Assembly: GCF_002234675.1 (NCBI RefSeq) | Contig: NC_019879.2 | Location: forward strand, 1,794,619-1,858,618 | Reading direction: 5' to 3' | Origin: Oryzias latipes | Taxonomy: Eukaryota; Chordata; Actinopteri; Beloniformes; Adrianichthyidae | DNA: 64,000 bases | Shown here: positions 1-13,205 of the stretch, piece after piece | Position numbering within the stretch: the stretch's first letter is position 1 | Layout of the letters: each line of letters begins with the position of its first letter | The notes under the pieces: model-generated | Told to the model about the DNA's origin: nothing | The model's database searches: none | The model's input: only the letters and a program-made list of their open reading frames with translations | Program-made: the position numbers and the translations under genes

Positions 1-3000
1 CAGCTTCATTGTCTGAAGCAGGAAGATGTTTCCTTTGTGTTTGCTGCGAGCTCCTGCTGCTGCAGCTCAGCAGGCAGTCCGTCGGCCCACAAACACAGGT
101 GTGGCGCTCTGACAGCCAATCGGGTCAATAATAGATTGCAGCGATAAAGTCGGTCACAGGGTTCTGCTGAGTGGGTTCATCAGCTGGTCCGGGTTTCACC
201 ACAGTCTCAGTCTCTGATTTACAGGACAACGTCCCGTAAGGGAATGAGAGGCAGCTTCCAGCACCATCATTGCAGAGACAGACCTCTTCAAGTTTTGCTT
301 CCCACAGACATCCAGAGAGCTGAGCAGACTTCCAGGAACTACAGGCAGAGAATCCAGGCAGGGTGTCCTTTGTTTCAGTGCTTCTTTGATCACAGAGATG
401 GATCACCAGACTGCAGTTCAAACCCACAAATAACAAAGCACTCTGTCAGTCTCTTTGAGGAAACAACACTCAGCAGAGAAGCTTCACAGTCAAATCTTCA
501 AAGAGGGACAAAGCCAGACGTCAGATGCTGAGAGAGGAACAAACCTGCCTGAAGGGGGCAGCAGCAGATTCCCTCTGACCTCTGGCTCTGATGGACACTG
601 TGTGTCAGATATTTGACCCCATTTTGGATTTGATTTACAAATCTTTGATTTATTTTTCTTCCACATGTTTCTCTTTTTTTGGTTCCGTTGCTGTTGGTTT
701 GATGAGGATTAGCCTTCAGCTTGATTTCCATATATTCAAGTCTGTAGTTCCGTTTCTCAGTTCTTATGACCCCAGGTTTCAAACCCCCCCCCCCCCCCCC
801 CCAGCTGTTTCAGTGTCTCTCATCACTTCTGTTAGCATGTTTACTTTTTGTAATTCCAAGTTTTTTTGTGAGCATATTTGAAGTCATTAGTTTTTCTTTC
901 TGCCTCTGACCTGCACCCCCCTCCTCTGTCTCTGTTCTGTTCGTCTCATCTCCCCCTCCCTCCCTGCATTTTCATCTCCAGGTTCACCCACCCTTCTGTC
1001 TGCTAATCCCTAATCTGGGATGATTCCTCAGGTCTTCATCAGGAGGTGACCGTCTCCACGTTTGCCGTCATCATTTCACATCCGCTGCTTCCCTCCGTCA
1101 GTACCGTCATTGAACCAGCAACCTCAGCTCCAGGTGAACAATAATGACTTTAAGCCTGGAAGGAGATGGAGCTGTGGTCACATCTCTGCGGTTGGGAAAA
1201 GCTAAATAACAAATTCCCACCTTCATTAAACTGCAGCACGTATCAAACAGAGCAGATTGGCTGCCCCCTGTTAGGCCTCTGTTCCTTCTTCCTGAACGTC
1301 TCTCCTGACGAGAACAGAGGCGGGTCGGGGGCCACATGCTGCAGGCTGAGGCTCTGCAGGAAGGTGGATGCAGCTCCAGGCCTCTGAATGTGGGTCAGTC
1401 CTGCACAAAAAGGTTTTCTGCTGCTTGGCTCTTTGTTTTTTCCCTCTTTGCTGATGATGAGTGTTTGAATGTGGTGTAAATCATTCCATTCACATACCGC
1501 TGTCACCTTTGACCCCTCTGTGTGCAGCTGAAGCTGTATGTCCTCCTTTCCTCCCTTTAAAAAGAAGCCTGTTTTGGGTTCAGTTCTGTGGTTTTCAGGG
1601 ATGGCTGAGTTCTGAACTCTGGGTCCAGAAGACCCGCCTCCTGTTTGGAGGAAGGTAAAAAAGTCAACTCTGCAAAATGAACTGAAGAACTGGTGGAATT
1701 TAAGGTCAAATGATGTCGAACATCTGGAATAAAATTGATTGAAAAATGAATGATTGTCTTCAGGAAAATGTGCAGAATAAATCCTTTTGCTGTGCCGCTC
1801 CACAGCTGCAGCACAGGGACTCACCTGGGTGTTCTTATTCTACAGACATGTGTGACAGAATGTTCCGCTCTCAGTGATTTCCAGCGTGGAACTGTCATAG
1901 GAACCCCCTGTACATCAAATCCAGAGGTGAAATGTCCTAAATCCTCCACAGTCAGCTGTCAGCTCTATCAGAGTTTGGGAACAACAGCAGCTCAGCCTCC
2001 ATGTGGTCGACCCCTAAACTGATGGAGAGGGGTCACGGATGCTGAAGGTCAAAGAGGTCTCTGACTTTCTACAGTCAGATGCTGCAAACGTCATGTGACC
2101 TTCAGATCAGTCCAAGTCCAGCATGCAGACAAAAACACATTGAAATCATTTTTAGTTTAGAATGTTATCTGCATTTCTGTCCTTTACAAACATTTTCCAG
2201 ATCGTTTTACAACTTTAACCCTCTGTTTTAGTTTGAAGGAAGGTTTTAAGTGTTGTCACATCCAAGGTCAGTACTTCAGGTCACAGGAAGTGCTCATTCT
2301 AGCTTTCAGAATAAAAGTGGACAGGAACAGATAGGAAAAAAGGTTTTTATTTTTGTGTACAAAAATGATGCTTTTACTAAAGTATAGAGGAAACTTGACG
2401 ACATGTCTGTAAAAACTTGGATCCAGAGATTCCAGAGTAAAACCTTCACATCTCTGACATCAGAAGGCTGAGCTGCAGGTTTGCACCAGAGGCTCAACAC
2501 TTCTGAGAAACATGCTTGTGTTCTGTGAGGAAGCTGACACGACCTTTGGGGCTGTGCTGTTACCGGGCAGATGAAAAGGGCCACTGCTCTGCCAAAGGTC
2601 CCCGAAAAATCCTACAAGAAGGTGCTCATTTTTCCAAAAGTGCATTTTAAAAAGGAAGTTTGAAGAAACGGTGCAGCAGACAGGATTATCCAGAAAACCA
2701 GTTTATTATGCCCACAGTAGCAAAGATTGAAACATGAAAAAACTATAAATACAGATCAATAAAAATTCATAGAGTTTTCAGCATCTTGTTTTTGGGAGCA
2801 GAGGATCTGTCCTGTAGTTAATGAAATGGATGAGAGCTGTCAAATATCACAATTTCTAAAAAAATTTACAGTAACACAAAATGAAGGAAAATCCCATGAT
2901 GCTTTGTGTCACATGACACTTTTTTTGTTAAAGTCTTTGTGACCCGGTCTTTTATTCTGAAAGGATTGAGCTCAACAACATTGAGGTTTTCCAGATTCTT

Positions 3001-4338
3001 TCATTACTACTCACTACATAGTTCACCATTTTCTAGAGCTGTCTAAATCCAAAACCAAGGGCCCCAGAAGTCTCTGCATCAATGGGTAAATATAGACCAC
3101 AATGCATTGCGTTTGAAGGATTTTTCATGTGAAAGAAATTTATTTTTATTTATTTATAATAACTCATCCAGATTGAAAAACTTTATTTTACATTTTGCTC
3201 TTCTAAAATACAAACATATAAAATAAGATACCACAGTCAAGTAAAAAAATACACAAAAACAATAACAACCAAACAAAGTTCAACAAGTGGGGTACAACAA
3301 ACATTTAAGTTCTGAGCTGCATGTGTTTGCTTCCATTTCCTCCATTGGAGTTGAACTTTTTCAGTTTTCAACCACAAGTGAACTGTCTCCATAGAACAGA
3401 TCTCCTCCATGTCTGTCCATTGTTCCAGTCTCAGTGGTTCACTTTTCCTCCTATTCCCTGTTATGGTTTCTTTGCAGGCCTCCTGTTGGTAACGGTCCTG
3501 GATCCAGTATCCGTGGATCAGCAGGTATTTTTGTACCCTAGTATGTCCTGCAGAGTTTTGATGAGCTGTCAGGTTTTTCCTTTAGGAACGTTTTATTTAG
3601 CATCAAAAAAGTGGTGAACTTGGTGTCCAAATGCTTTTAAAGTCCCACTACGATGATTGTTGGACCCATTTTCTAAGTGTTTCCAGTTGTCTTTAATTAT
3701 GATGTCATTTTTTTGGCAAAATGTATGTGTTGTTTTTTTTAAGACATAGTTTCTGCAGAGCAGCAGGAGTTCATTAAAAATTCACCTGAGTTGTGGAGAC
3801 TTATGGCGCAGAGTAAGCCTGCCCCCATTTCCCATAATCCCTTTGTTTACACTCTCTCCTGCTACCTTACAGCCCCTCACAACCCTAAGCTAACATTGGC
3901 GGTGGTGATTAATTTCAGGGCTGTCCAGTTTTAGCCTCAAACTTACTGTGGGAGCTAGCATAACCTGCTTTCTGGAATACCCCCCAGGAGCCTCTGAGGG
4001 TGAGGAGGGTCAGCTGATGAAGATGAAGGCATTCTCCTCTGCCTTCCTTTTGCTCCTGCTGCTCTCTTTCCCCCACAGGTCCATCGTCAGGACTCCCAGC
4101 GAACCTTCAAAACTCATCAATGGAGACTTTAAGTTTGGGACCTCCTGTCATTCGCCAACAGCATCAACCAAAAACCCTTTTCCCAGCATGCACCAGAGGA
4201 CATGTAAACACAGAAGGTTCCTGCCACCACTGCAGAAAGACATGCTAGCATGTTTGAGGGACACGGAGAGTCCTCAGCTCCTCTGTTTGACCCTTCCAGG
4301 ATAAGCCCCGCCCACCCACAGTGTGGTAACCTTTCCCA
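1..4338. other. Unassigned flank downstream of trim45
   Basis: I recognise no gene or known repeat here. Open frames on both strands (for example 1243-1824 minus and 125-436 minus) have no recognisable domain and lack convincing splice sites. The part just left of 4338 should be the trim45 3' UTR, because that gene is transcribed leftward. Candidate minus-strand poly(A) signals appear as TTTATT on the plus strand, for example near 2702 and 3594. Which one is used cannot be told from sequence. Confidence 0.4.
784..802. repeat. Poly-C homopolymer
   Basis: A run of 19 cytosines. Its length should vary between individuals and is prone to sequencing error. Confidence 0.9.
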
Positions 4339-7300
4339 TCACAGCTCCGCGGTTTGGAGGTGACCGCCGGGAGAAACTGCATCCAGCACGGACTGGGGCA
4401 AACACTCAGACTTCTCCACGGTGCTGCCACAGCAAGACCAGTGGGGCTTCCCGGGGTGCCCCTTATGGCTGTGGCCGCAGCCCTTGAACCCCCCTGCAAG
4501 AACACAGGAAAGGAACGGCGCATTGTGAAAAAGTGCTGCAACACAAATGTTTCACCACAAAAAGTCTCAAAACAGCATGTGTGTGTCGTTTCTGTTGATA
4601 TTAATATGAGACGCTGTGATGCTGCAGCAGACGACATGGAGGAAGAAGGACATTCTAGAGCCTTTTTATAAAATCCAGCATATGATGGATCCTGTTCTAT
4701 TGACAACTGTGTTCACCAACTACAAATATTTTCCACAGTTACTTCACGCTCAGTGCAAAGCAATGAAGATATTTAGACAAATGTCATTTGTAAGACACAC
4801 AAGCATGGAACATGTTTACATGATGTTCAGTGTTCCCTCAACGTGTCACGGTTTATCTTTGCGGTCTCACAGATCGTTTCTAGCATCGTTCTGCATAAGG
4901 TTCTCTGTGTTCTGCATCCTGATTGGCTGTGGTCGTTATCAATCAAACTCTGTACTGTGTGTCCCGTTCAGATTGATAAATTACATAAATCTTCTACCAC
5001 AAGCAGATCTTTGCTTTCATTCTATAAATCTGAACGGATTTTCTAGAAAGGTTTGGTCTTTGAGAGTTTAGTAAAGGTTTTTACAGCCTGAAGACCATAA
5101 GACTTTTCTACGGTGGCCCAGAAGGGTCACAACACAAAAAAGTTAACTCCCAACACAACAGAATATCTCACAACACAACACTTAGTGTTAACTTATTTTG
5201 TTGTGTTTTGAGTTACAGTGTTCTGAGTTAATGTTTTTAGTGTTGTGACGAATTGTACTGTGTTATTTTGTGCTCTGACCCTTCTGGGCCACTGTAGACT
5301 TGCCCCCATGCGGTAAACGCGTCTGCTGCCCCCACTGACGGTTTGAGCTGTTTCTGTGTCACATGTGATGCGTCTATCTGCCAGATTTCTCTGAAAAATC
5401 TGCTGTTGATGCGTCTGCTGAGCTTCATGGTCCTAAAGGGAAGAAAATAGTGGAAACGTTCCACAAGAACGTCACAAACACCCCCTCATCCTGGAGGTCT
5501 TACAAGAGCTGTGAAGGGAGATTAAGGACAAAAAGTGGATTTATTGGAAAGTTTTGAGAGGAAGTCTGGCAAAAACAGCCGGATCCCTCCCATGATGCAT
5601 TTCTGCCCTGCTGCTGTGAGGAGCAGTGAGAGCTGCAGCTATCAGGCTCCGTTGTGTTGTCTGCTCTCACCCGGCATGGAGCCTGGACATCCACAGCGAG
5701 CCTCTTTGGCGCCCCCGCTGGAGCAGAAGGAGCAGCAGTGAAACGTCCCGCTGTGCTGCCGGAACCTCCTCCTCACGTCCAGAACGAACGGAGAACCCTG
5801 TGAGAACCCAGCGTGTAGCACCAGAGGTTCATGGGTGGAACGGCTGTTTTGACCTCACGTGAACCCAGCTTCCTTTACCTTGACATGCTGGGCTTTGACA
5901 CAAACCCACACAGAGTAAGCCCCCGCCTTCTCAGGCCGGAACGAAACTTGGTACGTTCCATCTTTGTTGTCTGTCACAGTCGCTGCCATGGAGCTGAATT
6001 AGAACAGAAATATTTATGTTCATTGATTCATTATCGTCACCAACTATAAACTAAATCCAGGCGACAGAACAAGATCTGGAGCAGAAGCAGAACGGTCTGT
6101 ACTTGTCTGGTATGACGGTAAATAATCCAGTCCAACGTGGACTCTGCTTTTACATTTTAGTAGATTTCAACATCTCCATGGCAACCAGTCTCACCAATCA
6201 GGAGCGAGCTTATTGAAAGCAGCCTCTAAAAAATCTGTCAAACATTTCAAACGTTGGACGTGAGCATTTGAGGCATTTGATTGGTCAGTTGAATAACTTC
6301 CACTACAGAAAAAACATATGAAAAATTAGGATTATTATGAACCTGTTAAAAAAATCTATCAGAGCAAGAATGGTTATTCTGACCCACATGTGTCAAACTC
6401 AAGGCCCGGGGGCCAAATGTGGCCCGCCATGTCACTTTATGAGGCCCGCGAGAGCAGAAAAGTTTACATTTCTTAAAATAAAAATTTTCTTTAGTTGATT
6501 ACATTTATGTTTAGCTGCTGTAATTATTCGATGTTTGCAGGTCTTATGTCTTTATGCAGACAAAATGTTACACTATAATTCATGTTCTTCCTAGCTCGGT
6601 TTTATGTTTTTTTTCTTTATTCACTTGGACAGTGACTTTGATCCTTCATTAATGGAGTTATGTGGGTTTTAATAAGCGGACAAAATGTAAAAGGATTTAT
6701 GCTAAAGTAACAAGCAAACATATGTTTTCTATAAAACTGTAATTGTCACTTTAAAAAGTTTTAATAAATAAATAATGAGTTATTTAACATCAAGGAGTAC
6801 TGTAGTTACATTTATATTTCATTACATTTAGTTACATGTATAAGTTATATCTGGCCTTTTGAGGACAGACACTATGCTGATGTGGCCCTCAGTGAAAAGT
6901 GTTTTTAGGGTCAGAAAAACCCTCAGTGCCTTGCTTCAGGGCACATTGGCAGCTTCTTTTGATCTTGCTGCCTGTCACTCACCAGCCTTTCTTCTCCTTG
7001 TGGACTATGCTGATGACGACATGCTCTCCACCTCGAGCCATCCGCTCTCCGGCTGAGTCTCGGCACACCAGGGTGAAGCTGCCTTGCTCGCCCTCCCTGG
7101 CCTGCCACAGACCTGCAACCAGGGGGGGGGGGGCTTAGAGGTCATACAGTAGACGGGGCCATTTTAACCCTCAGTCCCACAGCAGGTGACGTAGTCTTCC
7201 ACACAACTCAAGAGCTTCACCCAAATATTCCATCTTTAGTTTGTCGGATGTTTTTGTTTGGAGGCACTGACAAACAGATTCAGTGGTTTTTAAAAAGGCC

Positions 7301-10276
7301 ACGCCCCAATATGATATAAAACCTAAGTCGGTTTACTGTAGTAAAGTCAACCTGTTTCACACAAAATGAAAAGAAACTGACATGTTTGAGTAACAAAATC
7401 TTTCCTCTGAACAGGCTCAGCTCTCAACACTTGTTTTCCAAACGTGCTTCAACACGGAAGTGAAAGTTTGCATGAAACGCAGAGTTACAACCCCCAGGTC
7501 TATCAATCAGATGCAATAATAAAAGCCTCTGGTGCCTGATGGCCCCCACCTCAACGTTTGATTGACAGACTCTCCCAAGAATGGGTGAGGACTTTAAACA
7601 AGCTTGTTGTAGTTTGAAAAATATTTAAAAGTTAAAAAATAGACCAAAAGATGATGAGAAAGTAAGAAATTATTTTCTTTTGCTGCAAAGACACACTGTG
7701 TCAACAAACAATGAACTTCCTGTTTGAAAATATATGACAGTATTTGATGTCATTTAATCCTTTATAGACACTTCTAAAGTTACTCATTGAAGAAAAGAAG
7801 CTTCATTTTTTCTGTAAAGCATTAAAACAGTCGAATGTGAAAAACCAAACCATTCAAACATTTTTCTCTGTCAGTTTTTCACCTGTTCCTTCAACCGTGC
7901 AGCTGCTGACATCCACCGTCTTAGCGCTGACCACACCCACCACCGGGTAGCCCTCCACCTCCCCAGCCGGTTCCCGGGGCAGAAAACAGATGCTGCTGCC
8001 GTCGTCGGGGGCGACAGCTGCAGGCAGGCCGTTGTGACTCCTGTCTGCCAGGCTGCTGAGTCTCCTGAGCGTCACTCCTTTGGCGCTGAGGATCTCTGCG
8101 TCCGACCCGCAGCCTAGGAGCCGCTCCGAGAACTCCACGGCGCCGCGGACATCCGCCAGTGCCTGCTGCAGCTGCGCCCTCTGCAGGTGGAGGTGGTTCC
8201 TGAAGACGAGTGAAAGACGACAGTGAGACGCCTGTTTTCTGTTTGAACAACCTTCTTTATGTCACACAGAGTAATGTACACATCTATATGGAGATCATCA
8301 TGTTTTTCTCTTCTCTAGATTGTTCTTCAAAACCTCCACAGTCCCAGAAGGTTTTCTTTTACCTTTTATACACAAGTTAGTAATCTATTCCATTAGTTTC
8401 CTGTGCAAAAAGACAAAAAACTTTCCTAAATTTACAAATACAAGAAATTATGTAAATCATCCAGCTTCCTCTGGTTGTGCTTTGTCTTTACATGTTTGCA
8501 GACAAAACCGTTAGCCTGTGTTAGTAAATATTCTTCCTGTGCTCACTATTTTGTGCAAGAATTTAAAGAAATTTGCGTTTTAGAACTATTGGGGCTCAGT
8601 GCGTTCTTTTATTTCAGTTTTGGAAAAACACACTCCTGCAGGTTTCTGTTCATTCCCTCACTGCTGTTTAACTTTAGAGCAGAGCATCATCTTCCTCTTT
8701 CTCTTTTCCCATCAGGGGTCGCCACAGCGAAACAACCTCTCATTCGAGGACGAGTCGCACGGTTAACTTGGCAATGTTTTACGCCGGATGCCCTTCCTGA
8801 TGCAACCCTCTCAATTTATCCGGGCTTGGGACCGGCACAGAAGCAGAGAAGGGAACAGGGAGCAGCCGGATTTGAACCCTGGTTTCACGGACGGAAAGCG
8901 CTGCAAACCACCACGAGCTAAACCGGCTGCTAGAGCAGAGCATCATACCACAGGACATCAAAAATGGAGATGTGCTTCTATTAACAGAAAGACACAAATA
9001 TTTTTAACGCCAATTTAAAGTTTATTAACCTGTTACGACTGTTCTGGCCTCATATTAATGTGTCGTTCTAGAAAAAATATACCCTACTTTTGAAAACAAT
9101 ACTCCCTCATGCAGCTTTTTAAATGTAATTCTGTTTTATTTAAAAGATGTGGCAAGCAGCTTGTTTCTGTATCTGTGTGTCCCCATCATGACACAAAATA
9201 ATGAAATCATAGAGGCAACTCTAAGTTTATTTGGACCTTCAGCTCATTTGTGATAATAGAATAAATAATCCAGTAAATGTTCTACTTTCCAACCGTCAGT
9301 CATTTAAGTGCTTTGTCCTTAAACTTTGGTTGCTATGCAACAGCAGGCCACTGATGACGGTAATTGCTTCATAAAAAAGTCCTAACATTTTTCAAACATT
9401 TGGCAAAAAGAAGCTGAAAGAAGAAACAAAAACTCAGACCAGAATCTGAAGGTCATGGTGGGCCGGTCGTACCTGCGCTGGACACGGATCTCCTCCAGGT
9501 GGCGCAGCAGGGACAAGCAGTGGGCTTCCACAGCACTAGCGTAGCCACATGCAAATGCTCTAATCTCATTGGCTGTTGCCTCCACACGGGCCTGTACGGC
9601 CTCCTGACAGTTTTCCACCTGCAGCAGAATTCACCTTCAGGAGACTGAAAGGCCAAAGACTCTGAAAAGCTTGTTGAGGACATTAGATCTTTGGTCCAAA
9701 CCTTCTGCAGCGACTCTTCCAGGCCCTCCAGGCGGGGCCTCAGGATTCTGCTGACCAGCTCTCGGATGCGGTCGCCATGACGATCGATGACATCGCGTGT
9801 GGGGCAACAGCGGTGGTCCCGGTGCAGTGTGGCGGCACACTCCACGCAGACCGGCAGGTCGCAGGGCTGACAGAAGAGGCCCAGTTCCTGTCCCGCGTGG
9901 AGGCTGCAGAGAACGGGGCGGCACAGACGACCACGAGTCCTCAGCTCCTCCAGGCCAACGAGACAGTGAGACGCCGTTCGCTTCTGACGCCTGCAGACAA
10001 AGGAGAGGGCAGACGGACGCTGCTGTGACCCACCTTAGAGAAACGCCCCCTTAGGTTAGGTAGAAAAATACATTAACTCCAGGAGATTCTACAAATATTT
10101 AAATAACAAAATCATTAGAGTTTAAAGCAGAATTATTTGCATTTGAAAATATAAAACAGTTTAGTTTTCTACCTAACATCTAATATTAAAGGCAAGAATA
10201 ATGAAAATAGGTATTACAATAACCTCAAGGGTCTAAACTGCAGGAACAAGTCACAACGTTAAACAGACTGTCCTGC

Positions 10277-10312
<36 letters not shown>

Positions 10313-12092
10313 CACCACAAAAATAATTCAATATTGGCCAAGGGGGGGCAACATGGGGGCAGGAGGGTCATACAGTCATTCAGTTTGAACTTTTTCTTCA
10401 AACCTCGGCTGCCGCCGGGTGACCTATGGCAAAAATACGACTACTGACGCCCAATTAGAACTACCACCGCGCGACCCCTGGCCAATTTTGCTGAAAATCT
10501 TGCATTAAGGTTGAACTGGACTGAGTGACCCCTCCCCCCTGGTGTTCCAAACAGTAAGTACCTGCTGGTCTCAAAAAGGCAAAATCCATAGACGTCTATA
10601 GAGAAATAAACAGCTGTTACTCTGTCATTCTATTGGTCAGAATCATAATTCTTGTTCCGATACTTTTTTAACGTATTCTTGATAATACTAAATTTTATTC
10701 ATGATATATTTTCTGTTGTGAGCAATTTGAGCTATAAACTGACCAATCAGATGCCTCATGTCCAAAATTTAAAAAATATTTACCTAATTGACATAAAGAC
10801 AACAGGAAATGCAGTAAAACAGCTGCACTTTATGAGATCATAAATAAACAAAAGATTATTTGTTTATGAATGTTTTAAGGTTCTTTGGAGAATTTCTACT
10901 GTTGGTTAGAAATTAGGAAAATGTTTCATATGACCTGAAAATGATATTTACAATAACAGGTTTTAAAAAAAAAATCAAATCTCTGATTTGTTTCACAAAG
11001 ACACACACCAAGAAATGAACTTATTGCTAAAAATGATGCAGGAGTCCAGTTCTAAAAAATGACAAAAGAGCAAAGACAACAGAATGTTATTTCTAGTTAT
11101 TAATATTTCCAGGCTGTGTTTGTTTTGTTCTGCAGCATCTTCATATTTGTATAATTTTGACAGAATATTTTTCATGGAGAGCAACAGTTAAGTTTTAAAG
11201 GTTTAATAGTTCTAAAAGTTTAGCTTCAGTGTGTTCAGTAAATGTTTGGGATGTGGTTCCTCTGTGTGTATTTCTGTGTAAAATGGTCAAATTAAAATAG
11301 GGAAAAGAAAAGGGTGTCCTCAAATTGTGTGTGTGCGGGGGGGAGGGGGGATACCCCCCCGGGGAGTTAGTCAGTGTAGATCCGCCACTGGCGTAGGAAC
11401 AGCAGAGAGGGGAAGGGAGGGGGAGTCAGAGCCCAGACACATGAATGAGGGGGGGGGGACTCAGGTGATGGTGGTGGGGGGCGGTAAGTTTTTGTTCAGT
11501 CTTCTGAACGACAAAGTTTTGGCGGTAAACAAATGAAGAACAAATTCTATATAAAAGGATTTATGACGTCACCATGAAGAGGCTCGGTTCTGGTTCTGCA
11601 GACTCACCTGTGGGCCTCCGAGCAGAACTCGCACAGGCCGACGCTGCACGCCTCGCAGCGGCTCACCGAGCTCCCTTCGCCGCAGAGGTCGCAGCCCAGC
11701 GGGCCGCCGGACACCAGAGCTTCCAGGAAGACCTCGTCCAGCGCCAGGTGGTCGGGGCTCAGCCCGCCCGGTCCGGACGGAGGGAGGTCCACCTCGGAGT
11801 CGCAGTCCGGACACAGCACCGTCACACGGTCCGCGGTGGTGTCCGGGCGGGTCACCGAGAAGGGCTCGAGGCCGGCGATGCAGTCGGAGCAGAAGGAGTG
11901 CAGACAGGGGAGGATCCGGGGGTCCCGGAACAGACGCCGACACGCGGGGCAGACCGCTCTGGGGTTCGGCGGGGCGCCTCTCTGCTCCGGTCCGGGACCC
12001 GGAGCTGGTTCCGCCTGGGGTCGGTTCTGCTCAGACTCCAGCATTAGTCCTGCTGTTTGTCTTCTTTTTGTGAGAAAGATCTTCAGAACCAA
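4339..12092 (-). CDS. trim45: trim45, tripartite motif protein 45 (eight coding exons)
   Basis: Exons, 5' to 3' on the minus strand: 12092-11608, 9990-9702, 9618-9473, 8199-7883, 7112-6983, 5993-5879, 5797-5671, 4493-4339. All introns are GT/AG and phases agree throughout, giving 587 codons plus TGA, close to the ~580 residues of mammalian TRIM45. In order the product shows a RING finger (about residues 48-97, with LEPFSV and LCPDCD), B-box 1 (134-171), B-box 2 (190-224), a coiled coil (about 230-310), a filamin-type Ig repeat (about 413-502, with DNKDGTY and GSPF) and a Cys/His-rich tail (FHCCSFCSS, KGHPGKPHWSCCG). TRIM45 is known as a RING E3 ligase implicated in damping MAPK and NF-kB signalling. 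That role is inferred here from family membership. Translation could also start at the in-frame ATG at 12044. No disabling change is seen. Confidence 0.96.
5108..5297. mobile_element. MITE-like element in trim45 intron 7
   Basis: About 190 bp bounded by imperfect ~30-bp terminal inverted repeats. The left end reads CTACGGTGGCCCAGAAGGGT; the reverse complement of the right end differs at only a few bases. The interior is AT-rich and repetitive with no reading frame. This is the layout of a non-autonomous DNA transposon. The superfamily is not resolved because no clean target duplication is visible. Confidence 0.65.
6386..6910. mobile_element. Non-autonomous hAT-type element in trim45 intron 5
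   Basis: The left end reads GTGTCAAACTCAAGGCCCGG followed by GGCCAAATGTGGCCCGC, a hallmark of vertebrate hAT/Charlie-type termini. The right end has a decayed counterpart (GATGTGGCCCTCAGTG). The body is AT-rich and non-coding. The ends are eroded, so boundaries are approximate. Confidence 0.55.
8691..8930 (-). mobile_element. tRNA-derived SINE with an RTE-derived body, in trim45 intron 3
   Basis: Read on the minus strand, the head (about 8930-8865) is tRNA-like, with an A-box-like TAGCTCGTGGTGG and a B box GGTTCAAATCC. The body then matches the 5' end of the RTE LINE at 32.68-32.79 kb (GGTCCCAAGCCCGGATAAAT, GAAGGGCATCCGGCGTAAAA). It closes with that LINE's 3' end (CGCTGTGGCGACCCCTGATG). A perfect 16-bp target duplication, TAGAGCAGAGCATCAT, flanks it at 8675-8690 and 8931-8946. 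Both pol III boxes look serviceable, so this is a fairly young insertion mobilised by RTE machinery. Confidence 0.85.
10277..10312. repeat. (ATG)12 microsatellite in trim45 intron 1
   Basis: Twelve uninterrupted ATG units. The rest of this 1.6-kb intron (9991-11607) is AT-rich. It includes an unidentified GC-richer stretch at about 10410-10560 that may be an old repeat. Confidence 0.95.
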
Positions 12093-12260
12093 ACTCGCAT
12101 GGACTTTGTTCTGGTGGAACTATTTAACTCGAGTTAAGGATAAAAAGTCCCAAATCTCTCATTTCCACAGCAGTGATTACACGTTCCAGTCCGGGTTGCG
12201 TTCACGTGACGTGGGTCATTTGACACCTCGCATTCCAATGGGAGGCCCTCACCCCCAGCG
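12093..12260 (-). promoter_or_regulatory. Candidate trim45 promoter region
   Basis: The sequence just upstream of exon 1 contains an E-box/CRE-like TCACGTGACG near 12204-12213 and a CCAAT motif near 12234. The adjoining exon is CpG-rich (11600-12050). There is no obvious TATA box. The position suggests a CpG-type promoter, but this is inference from short motifs. Confidence 0.3.
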
Positions 12261-12955
12261 GGCCCCTGGCGGGCTGTTCGGGCCTGTAGAAATACTTTAG
12301 ACTGCCATCAGTCTGGATGCGCCATCTACCGGCAGGACTGAACAATGAGCTCAGCTGAAGTTGTCAAAGAATGAGAAAGTTATGCCACTTTAAATGTGCA
12401 AATTCTGTCTCTCCCCCCCCCCTAATAAACAGCAAAGTTGTAGAATTTTTGTGACCCAAAACAAGGATGAGAGGGTTTAAATTGTCATAACTTTCTTATT
12501 CTTTGTCCGAATCAAGAAAGGGAGGTATCATTACAAAGCTAGTGAAAAGGACTACAATAAACAATCTTAAGTAAAATTGTATTTATTTCCATGTGATCAA
12601 ATAAACATGCCTTATGACTAGAATCGAGACAGTATTCAAAGCTAAACAGATGTTTTGGGAAAAACAAATAAATAAAAATACAACGTTCAAAAAGCACAGG
12701 ACTTTTCCATCATGGCGGGCGCAGGCGAACATTCACAAGGTGGATGGCGAAATAACTAAAGGTATCTGCTGCAATTGGTTTAGTGAACCGAAGTTTTTGT
12801 CCAGAAAACTTCAGTATTTATACTGCACGGTTTAAAAAAATGAGAAGCAGGTCAAAGACAAATATATCGACTATATTTTTACCAGATTAGCTCGACTTTA
12901 GGCAACCGTCGAAGACAGACCCGTCGCTGTAGCCGCGCGCGCAGGTCAAATCGCT
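12261..12955. other. Intergenic sequence, nothing recognised
   Basis: AT-rich sequence upstream of trim45. No reading frame with a known domain and no clear repeat termini are visible. Confidence 0.4.
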
Positions 12956-12959
12956 TTTG

Positions 12960-13205
12960 TGGAAGAAAATTTCCTCTAGAAGCGCTGAGCATCTCTCTAG
13001 TCTGTCCTGTGACTGGGAGGTCGTGAGTTCAAATCCATACCAAAGATTCTAAAAAATTGGACCAAATGTCTCCCTGCTCGACACTCAGCATCCACCAACT
13101 GGTTCCTAAGTATGGCTGTGTCTGCAGCTCACTGCTCCCCCAGGGGAGGGGTCAAATGCTGAGAGAACATTTCACAAGGTATGTGACAGATAATGGGACT
13201 TTTTA
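12960..13205 (+). mobile_element. tRNA-derived SINE, degenerate
   Basis: It contains a B-box-like GAGTTCAAATCC at 13025-13036. This is followed by a CORE-like body with motifs common to fish SINEs (CAGCTCACTGCTCCCCCAGG and GGGTCAAATGCTGAGAG) and an AT-rich tail. The A box is decayed and no target duplication is evident, so it looks old. Confidence 0.6.

Noticed and set aside
125..531. Overlapping open frames on both strands with several cysteines
   Set aside because: Considered as an exon of a neighbouring receptor-type gene, but no family signature or convincing splice pair was found.
1243..1824. 193-codon open frame on the minus strand
   Set aside because: No domain, motif or signal peptide is recognisable and codon content looks random. 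Most likely a chance frame.
9777..10054. Plus-strand frames opposite trim45 exon 2
   Set aside because: Shadows of the GC-rich coding exon; the minus-strand exon is strongly supported by homology and splicing.
11574..12300. Plus-strand frames opposite trim45 exon 1
   Set aside because: Caused by the GC bias of the RING/B-box exon. No independent motif.
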